DNA from: JBFLYZ01 sp040756415
GTDB lineage: Bacteria; Bacteroidota; Bacteroidia; JADZBD01
Assembly: GCA_040756415.1 (NCBI GenBank)
Contig: JBFLYZ010000091.1
Coordinates: 1 to 10,594, forward strand
Length of the DNA stretch: 10,594 bases
Direction of reading: 5' to 3'
The notes under the pieces were generated by a model. That model was not told the DNA's origin. It worked only from the letters and a program-made list of their open reading frames with translations, and did not search any database. Positions within the stretch are counted from its first letter, which is position 1; every line of letters starts with the position of its first letter. Both the position numbers and the translations under genes were made by a program. This document shows, in pieces, positions 7,157 through 10,594 of this stretch.

Positions 7157-7654
7157 ATGGCGGCAAAGAAGAAAAGAACCGCGACCCGCAGGCCTGTCAT
7201 CCGTATGCTGGCCCTGGATATTGACGGGGTGCTCACCGATGGCGGCATGTACTATACCGAAAGCGGTGACGAGTTCAAGCGCTTCAATACCAAGGACGGC
7301 ATGGGCATCAAGCTGGCTATACAGAGCGGGGTGGAGGTGGCCTTCATCAGTTCGGGTAAAAACCTCAACCTGATCAGCAACAGGGCCAAACTGCTGGGCG
7401 TTAACTACGTGTATGTAGGCCTGGATGAAAAGCTCGACATGCTCAAAGACTGGTGCGGTAAGCTGAACCTGGAGCTCAGGCATGTGGCCTACATAGGCGA
7501 TGATGTGAACGATCTGAAGATCATTTCAGCGGTGGGGTTTTCGGCCTGCCCGGCTGACGCGGTGGATAAAGTTAAGAAGGCGGTGAACGTGCGGTTGAAA
7601 AAAAAGGGGGGAGAAGGCTGCGTCCGGGAGTTCATTGAAAAATACATCCTTTGA
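7157..7654 (+). CDS. kdsC: KdsC-like HAD phosphatase (Kdo-8-phosphate phosphatase family)
   Basis: The product has 165 residues, the normal KdsC length, from ATG 7157, 2 nt after the upstream stop; the frame is open further upstream but overlaps the DAHP synthase gene. The first ten residues are basic (AAKKKR), and the HAD core starts at RMLALDIDGVLTDG with D21 (nucleophile) and D23. K92 (LDEK) and GDDVND (114-119) supply motifs III and IV. The KdsC-typical C-terminal tail is present as GGEGCVREFIEKY. This is a C0-type HAD without a cap, which in the family works as a tetramer releasing phosphate from 3-deoxy-octulosonate 8-phosphate or nonulosonate phosphates. Motif II reads ISSGKN where KdsC normally has I(T/S)GR, apparently with one extra residue before the next conserved R. 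Its DAHP-synthase-like neighbour raises the chance of another ulosonate phosphate as substrate. The stop overlaps the next ATG by one base (TGATG). Confidence 0.86.
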   Translation: MAAKKKRTATRRPVIRMLALDIDGVLTDGGMYYTESGDEFKRFNTKDGMGIKLAIQSGVEVAFISSGKNLNLISNRAKLLGVNYVYVGLDEKLDMLKDWCGKLNLELRHVAYIGDDVNDLKIISAVGFSACPADAVDKVKKAVNVRLKKKGGEGCVREFIEKYIL

Positions 7655-8049
7655 TGTTCCATAAAAAAATGCTGGTCTGCGCCTCCCTGTCGGGCGCTGT
7701 TTGCGTGGCCCTGGGCGCCTTGGGCGCGCATGGTTTCAGGGATATACTGGAGCAGACCCTGCCGGTGTATGAGAAAGCGGTGTTTTACCAGGCCGTGCAT
7801 ACCCTGGCGCTGCTTGCGCTGGCCTCGCTGTACCAGCATTTTCCCGACAGGCGCTTCGCCTCTGCGGGCTGGCTGTGGCTGGCTGGTATTGTTCTTTTCA
7901 GCGGCTCGCTTTATATTTATGCTTTGATGAAAGGTATGCATAACGAGTCGTTCAACTGGCTGGTGCATGTTACGCCCTTTGGCGGCTTGTGCTTCATCCT
8001 GGGCTGGCTGATGATATTTTACGGAACACTTAAAATGAAAAGCTCATGA
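7654..8049 (+). CDS. DUF423 family small inner-membrane protein
   Basis: The product has 131 residues. ATG 7654 is preferred over the TTG one codon earlier because it forms a TGATG coupling with the upstream stop. Four hydrophobic segments (about 7-25, 47-62, 73-92, 103-125) carry the DUF423/YgdD/TMEM256 signatures: GALGAHG (21-27), YQ followed by H (45-49), FSGSLY (82-87) and TPFGG (107-111). The family is widespread in bacteria and has no established function. The stop overlaps the next start as ATGA, so the carboxypeptidase is probably translated by coupling. Its place beside the phosphatase does not by itself suggest a role in sugar metabolism. Confidence 0.9.
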   Translation: MFHKKMLVCASLSGAVCVALGALGAHGFRDILEQTLPVYEKAVFYQAVHTLALLALASLYQHFPDRRFASAGWLWLAGIVLFSGSLYIYALMKGMHNESFNWLVHVTPFGGLCFILGWLMIFYGTLKMKSS

Positions 8050-9581
8050 ATACCAACTACGGGCGCTATAAGGCGCTGATGCAGAAGATCGCGGATGTCA
8101 ATTATGCTGCCGGGGTGCTGGCCTGGGACCAGGAGACCTACATGCCTCCGAGGGGGGCCGATAAGCGCGCGCAGCAGCTCTCTACCCTGGCCGGTATGGC
8201 CCACGAGATGGCTACCAGTCCTGAGCTGGGAGAACTGCTCAACCAGCTTGCCGCGGACAACACGCTATCGGAAAAGGAAAAGCGTAACGTGAAGCAATCG
8301 CTCAAGGATTATAACGACCGTAAGAAATACAGCACCGAGTTCGTGGAAAGAACGAGCCGACTGGTCTCCGAGGCCTTCCAGGCCTGGCAGCAGGCCAAGA
8401 AGGAGAACAGGTTCCCGCTTTTCGCGCCTAAGCTCGAGAAACTGGTAGAGCTCAAGCGCGAGGAATGCCGGCTCCTGGGTTATGAGGGTGGCCATCCCTA
8501 TGACGCGCTGCTCAACCAGTATGAGCCGGGGGCCAAAACAAAGGATATCGATGTGCTTTTCGCGGATGTAAAGGCCAAGCTGGTCGATTTCGTGAAAGAG
8601 ATCGCAGCCGCCCCGCAGAACAACGATAGCTTCATGCACCTGACCTATGAGAAGCAGAAACAGTGGGATTTCGGGATCGAGCTGCTCAAACAGATGGGTT
8701 ATGACTTTGAGGCGGGCAGGCAGGATATTTCCACCCACCCCTTTTCAACCAGCTTCAGCTCGCAGGATGTGCGGGTGACCACGCGTGTTTCGGAGAACAA
8801 CCTGAACGAAATGATCTGGAGCTGCATACATGAGGGCGGGCACGCCCTGTACGAGCAGGGCCTGAATATAGATGACTATGGCCTGCCCACCGGTGAGGCC
8901 ATTTCCCTGGGTATACATGAGTCGCAATCGCGCCTGTGGGAGAACAATGTTGGCCGGAGCCTGCCGTACTGGCGCTGCAATTTCCCTTTGCTGAAAAAGT
9001 ACTTCCCCGTGCCGCTCAGCGCGGTGGATACCGAAGATTTTTACAAGGCCATGAACGTGGTGCGCCCCTCGCTTATCCGTACGGGCGCTGACGAGCTGAC
9101 CTACCATTTCCATATCATGATACGCTTCGAGATCGAAAAAGCCCTGATCGAGGGAAGCCTGCAGGTAAAGGACCTGCCGGATTACTGGAACCGGAAATAT
9201 AAGGAGTACCTGGGCATCGATGTGCCTGACGATACCCGCGGAGTGCTGCAGGATATACACTGGAGCCACGGCAGCTTCGGCTACTTCCCCACCTATTCAC
9301 TGGGAAGCTTCTATGCCGCACAGTTCTTTGCCAAGGCCAGCGCGCAGATCCCCGGCCTGGCCGGCCATGTTGAGAACGGAAATCTGGCACCATTGTTGAA
9401 ATGGCTTCGCGAGAACATCCATCAATACGGCAAGTTCTATTCGGCAGAGGAGCTGTGTATTAAAGTAACGGGTGAGAAACTGAACTTCGGGTATTTTATG
9501 GATTACGCCCGGAACAAATATTCCAGGCTGTACAACCTGCCTAGCGGCAGGCAGGAGCTGAAAAAGGAAACCGTTTCTTAA
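8046..9581 (+). CDS. M32 family zinc carboxypeptidase (carboxypeptidase Taq type)
   Basis: The product has 511 residues, full length for the family (about 500). It begins at the ATGA overlap with DUF423. All the family's conserved motifs are present in order: HPF (231-233), DVRVT (241-245), the metal site HEGGH (262-266), HESQ (291-294) with E292 as the third metal ligand, IRTGAD (344-349) and GVLQDIHW (399-406). No signal peptide is seen, so it should be a cytoplasmic enzyme releasing C-terminal amino acids from peptides with broad specificity. Nothing points to inactivation. It is separated from the following lipoprotein gene by 12 nt. Confidence 0.96.
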   Translation: MNTNYGRYKALMQKIADVNYAAGVLAWDQETYMPPRGADKRAQQLSTLAGMAHEMATSPELGELLNQLAADNTLSEKEKRNVKQSLKDYNDRKKYSTEFVERTSRLVSEAFQAWQQAKKENRFPLFAPKLEKLVELKREECRLLGYEGGHPYDALLNQYEPGAKTKDIDVLFADVKAKLVDFVKEIAAAPQNNDSFMHLTYEKQKQWDFGIELLKQMGYDFEAGRQDISTHPFSTSFSSQDVRVTTRVSENNLNEMIWSCIHEGGHALYEQGLNIDDYGLPTGEAISLGIHESQSRLWENNVGRSLPYWRCNFPLLKKYFPVPLSAVDTEDFYKAMNVVRPSLIRTGADELTYHFHIMIRFEIEKALIEGSLQVKDLPDYWNRKYKEYLGIDVPDDTRGVLQDIHWSHGSFGYFPTYSLGSFYAAQFFAKASAQIPGLAGHVENGNLAPLLKWLRENIHQYGKFYSAEELCIKVTGEKLNFGYFMDYARNKYSRLYNLPSGRQELKKETVS

Positions 9582-9593
9582 TCCATATCAACC

Positions 9594-10295
9594 ATGAGTA
9601 CAAGACATACTGCTGCTGCTCTCCTGCTCTTACTGGCGGCTTGTTCGGGTCCCCGGTATTTTACCTCGCCTGATTTCGCCCAGAAAACAGCCAATCACAA
9701 ACTGGTAGCCATACTGCCGGTGCAGATGATCATGACCGGTAAGAAGCCGGAGAAGCTGACCGATGAGGACATAGCCAAAATTGAAGAGGGCGAGAGCAGG
9801 GCTTTCCAGATGTCGCTTTACAACAATATACTGAAAAACCATACTACAAAGAAAGGTACCATTATGGTCGAACTGCAACCCTATGAAAAGACCATGCAGA
9901 TATTCAAGGAAAAAGGAATAGACCTTCGTAAATCGTGGGAGGCCGATCCGATGGATCTGTGCAAGGTGCTGGGTGTGGATGCGGTGGTAAAGACCCGGGT
10001 GCAGAAGACCAGGTACATGAGCGACCTGGCCTCTTACGGCATAGACCTGGGCTATCATATCCTCAGCCAGATATCCATACCGGCCACCGTGATCATCAGC
10101 GGAGTGGTGGGCCCGGCCAAGACCAATGATATTGACGCGCAGTGCTCCCTGTTCAACGGGGCTGACGGATCCCTGTTATGGAAAGATATGTATAAAGCCT
10201 CGGCTTCCTGGAATGCGCCAGCCAATGACGTGATCGAGGGGATGACCCATACCTTTGCGTATCATTTTCCCTACCGAAAAAAAGCACCTAAATAA
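9594..10295 (+). CDS. Putative lipoprotein, possibly CsgG/GNA1162-like fold
   Basis: The product has 233 residues. A short basic start (STRH) leads into a leucine/alanine-rich helix and lipobox LAAC with lipidation cysteine C17, a clear type II signal peptide. Residues after the cysteine (SGPRYF) lack the acidic export signal known for surface lipoproteins in some Bacteroidota, so a periplasm-facing outer-membrane position is the default guess. The mature part starts a strand at KLVAILPVQ, later has LGVDAVVKTRV, and ends with a SLFNGADGSLLWKD strand pair. This order resembles CsgG/GNA1162-type lipoproteins, but only by pattern. I do not recognise the exact family. It lies 12 nt after the peptidase, and its stop overlaps the next start as TAATG, so the two lipoproteins are probably made together. 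Confidence 0.85.
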   Translation: MSTRHTAAALLLLLAACSGPRYFTSPDFAQKTANHKLVAILPVQMIMTGKKPEKLTDEDIAKIEEGESRAFQMSLYNNILKNHTTKKGTIMVELQPYEKTMQIFKEKGIDLRKSWEADPMDLCKVLGVDAVVKTRVQKTRYMSDLASYGIDLGYHILSQISIPATVIISGVVGPAKTNDIDAQCSLFNGADGSLLWKDMYKASASWNAPANDVIEGMTHTFAYHFPYRKKAPK

Positions 10296-10594
10296 TGAAA
10301 CAGCTACTGTATCTCACGGTCATTATCGCCCTGTTCTCAGCCTGCAAAAGCAAGAACGGGGTCAGGAAGAACGATCAAAGCCTGACCAGCAAGGATTCGA
10401 GCACCGCTCACGATTCGCTTCCCATGGTCAAGAACGATAGCCTGTACCGCCTGCATATCAGTTTTTACAGTACCGGAGGAGGCATAGACTCAGATGCCCA
10501 CCAGAAGTTCACCGACTGGCTTCAGACCCGGGCGGTGAACATGGAGCAGCATTACTGGGGCAGGGAGGGCGAGGTGGATTATTGCCTTAAGCTC
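10295..10594 (+). CDS. Putative lipoprotein, 3' end outside window
   Basis: ATG 10295 overlaps the previous stop (TAATG), and the frame is open for 100 codons to the window end. A type II signal peptide is clear: MKQLLYL, hydrophobic core and lipobox FSAC with C17. A polar linker rich in Lys, Asp and Ser follows (about residues 18-48). The start of a folded domain then reads LYRLHISFYSTGGGID and later WGREGEVDYCLKL. I do not recognise the family, and the missing 3' part prevents a call. The tight coupling suggests a joint role with the preceding lipoprotein in the envelope. Confidence 0.85.
   Translation, partial: MKQLLYLTVIIALFSACKSKNGVRKNDQSLTSKDSSTAHDSLPMVKNDSLYRLHISFYSTGGGIDSDAHQKFTDWLQTRAVNMEQHYWGREGEVDYCLKL

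Noticed and set aside
6165..7166. Long open frame (333 codons) antisense to the DAHP synthase gene
   Set aside because: It mirrors a well-supported gene and shows no domain or start signal; treated as a shadow frame.

Overview
The window reads as a piece of a Bacteroidota chromosome, probably of the Chitinophagia/Sphingobacteriia type. The grounds are a two-component-regulator propeller fused to a Y_Y_Y domain and a SpoIIE-type phosphatase, perfect TAnnTTTG promoter elements, no Shine-Dalgarno motifs before the genes, and short lipoproteins in tight operons. No rRNA, tRNA, CRISPR array, transposase or phage gene was seen. Coding density is high and base composition looks even, with no clear sign of recent transfer.

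Layout. (1) Positions 1-2881, plus strand: the 3' part of a large sensor protein with beta-propeller repeats, Y_Y_Y domain, one membrane segment, coiled coil and PP2C/SpoIIE phosphatase. (2) Positions 2984-4843, minus strand and convergent with it: an LtaS-like membrane-anchored alkaline-phosphatase-superfamily enzyme. (3) Positions 4844-5001: a divergent intergenic region with the same 8-base -7 element (TAACTTTG) facing each way, each only 8-9 nt from an ATG, flanking a long imperfect inverted repeat. (4) Positions 5002-10594, plus strand: an apparent operon. It holds a ribulose-phosphate-3-epimerase-like barrel fused to a CBS pair, then a 133-bp heptanucleotide array, a type I-beta DAHP synthase-like enzyme, a KdsC-like HAD phosphatase, a DUF423 membrane protein, an M32 carboxypeptidase and two lipoproteins, the last cut by the window end. 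From the DAHP synthase on, junctions are 2 nt, -1 nt, -4 nt, 12 nt and -1 nt, so co-transcription and translational coupling are likely.

The most interesting part is the trio at 5002-7654. It parallels the Kdo route (KdsD, KdsA, KdsC). The first enzyme carries a KdsD-style CBS pair on an epimerase barrel instead of a SIS domain. The second is a DAHP-synthase-type PEP aldolase with unusual residues near conserved positions. The third is a KdsC-type phosphatase with an altered motif II. A plausible but unproven reading is a variant pathway making a 3-deoxy-ulosonic acid. The simpler alternative is an ordinary shikimate-entry enzyme lying beside Kdo genes.
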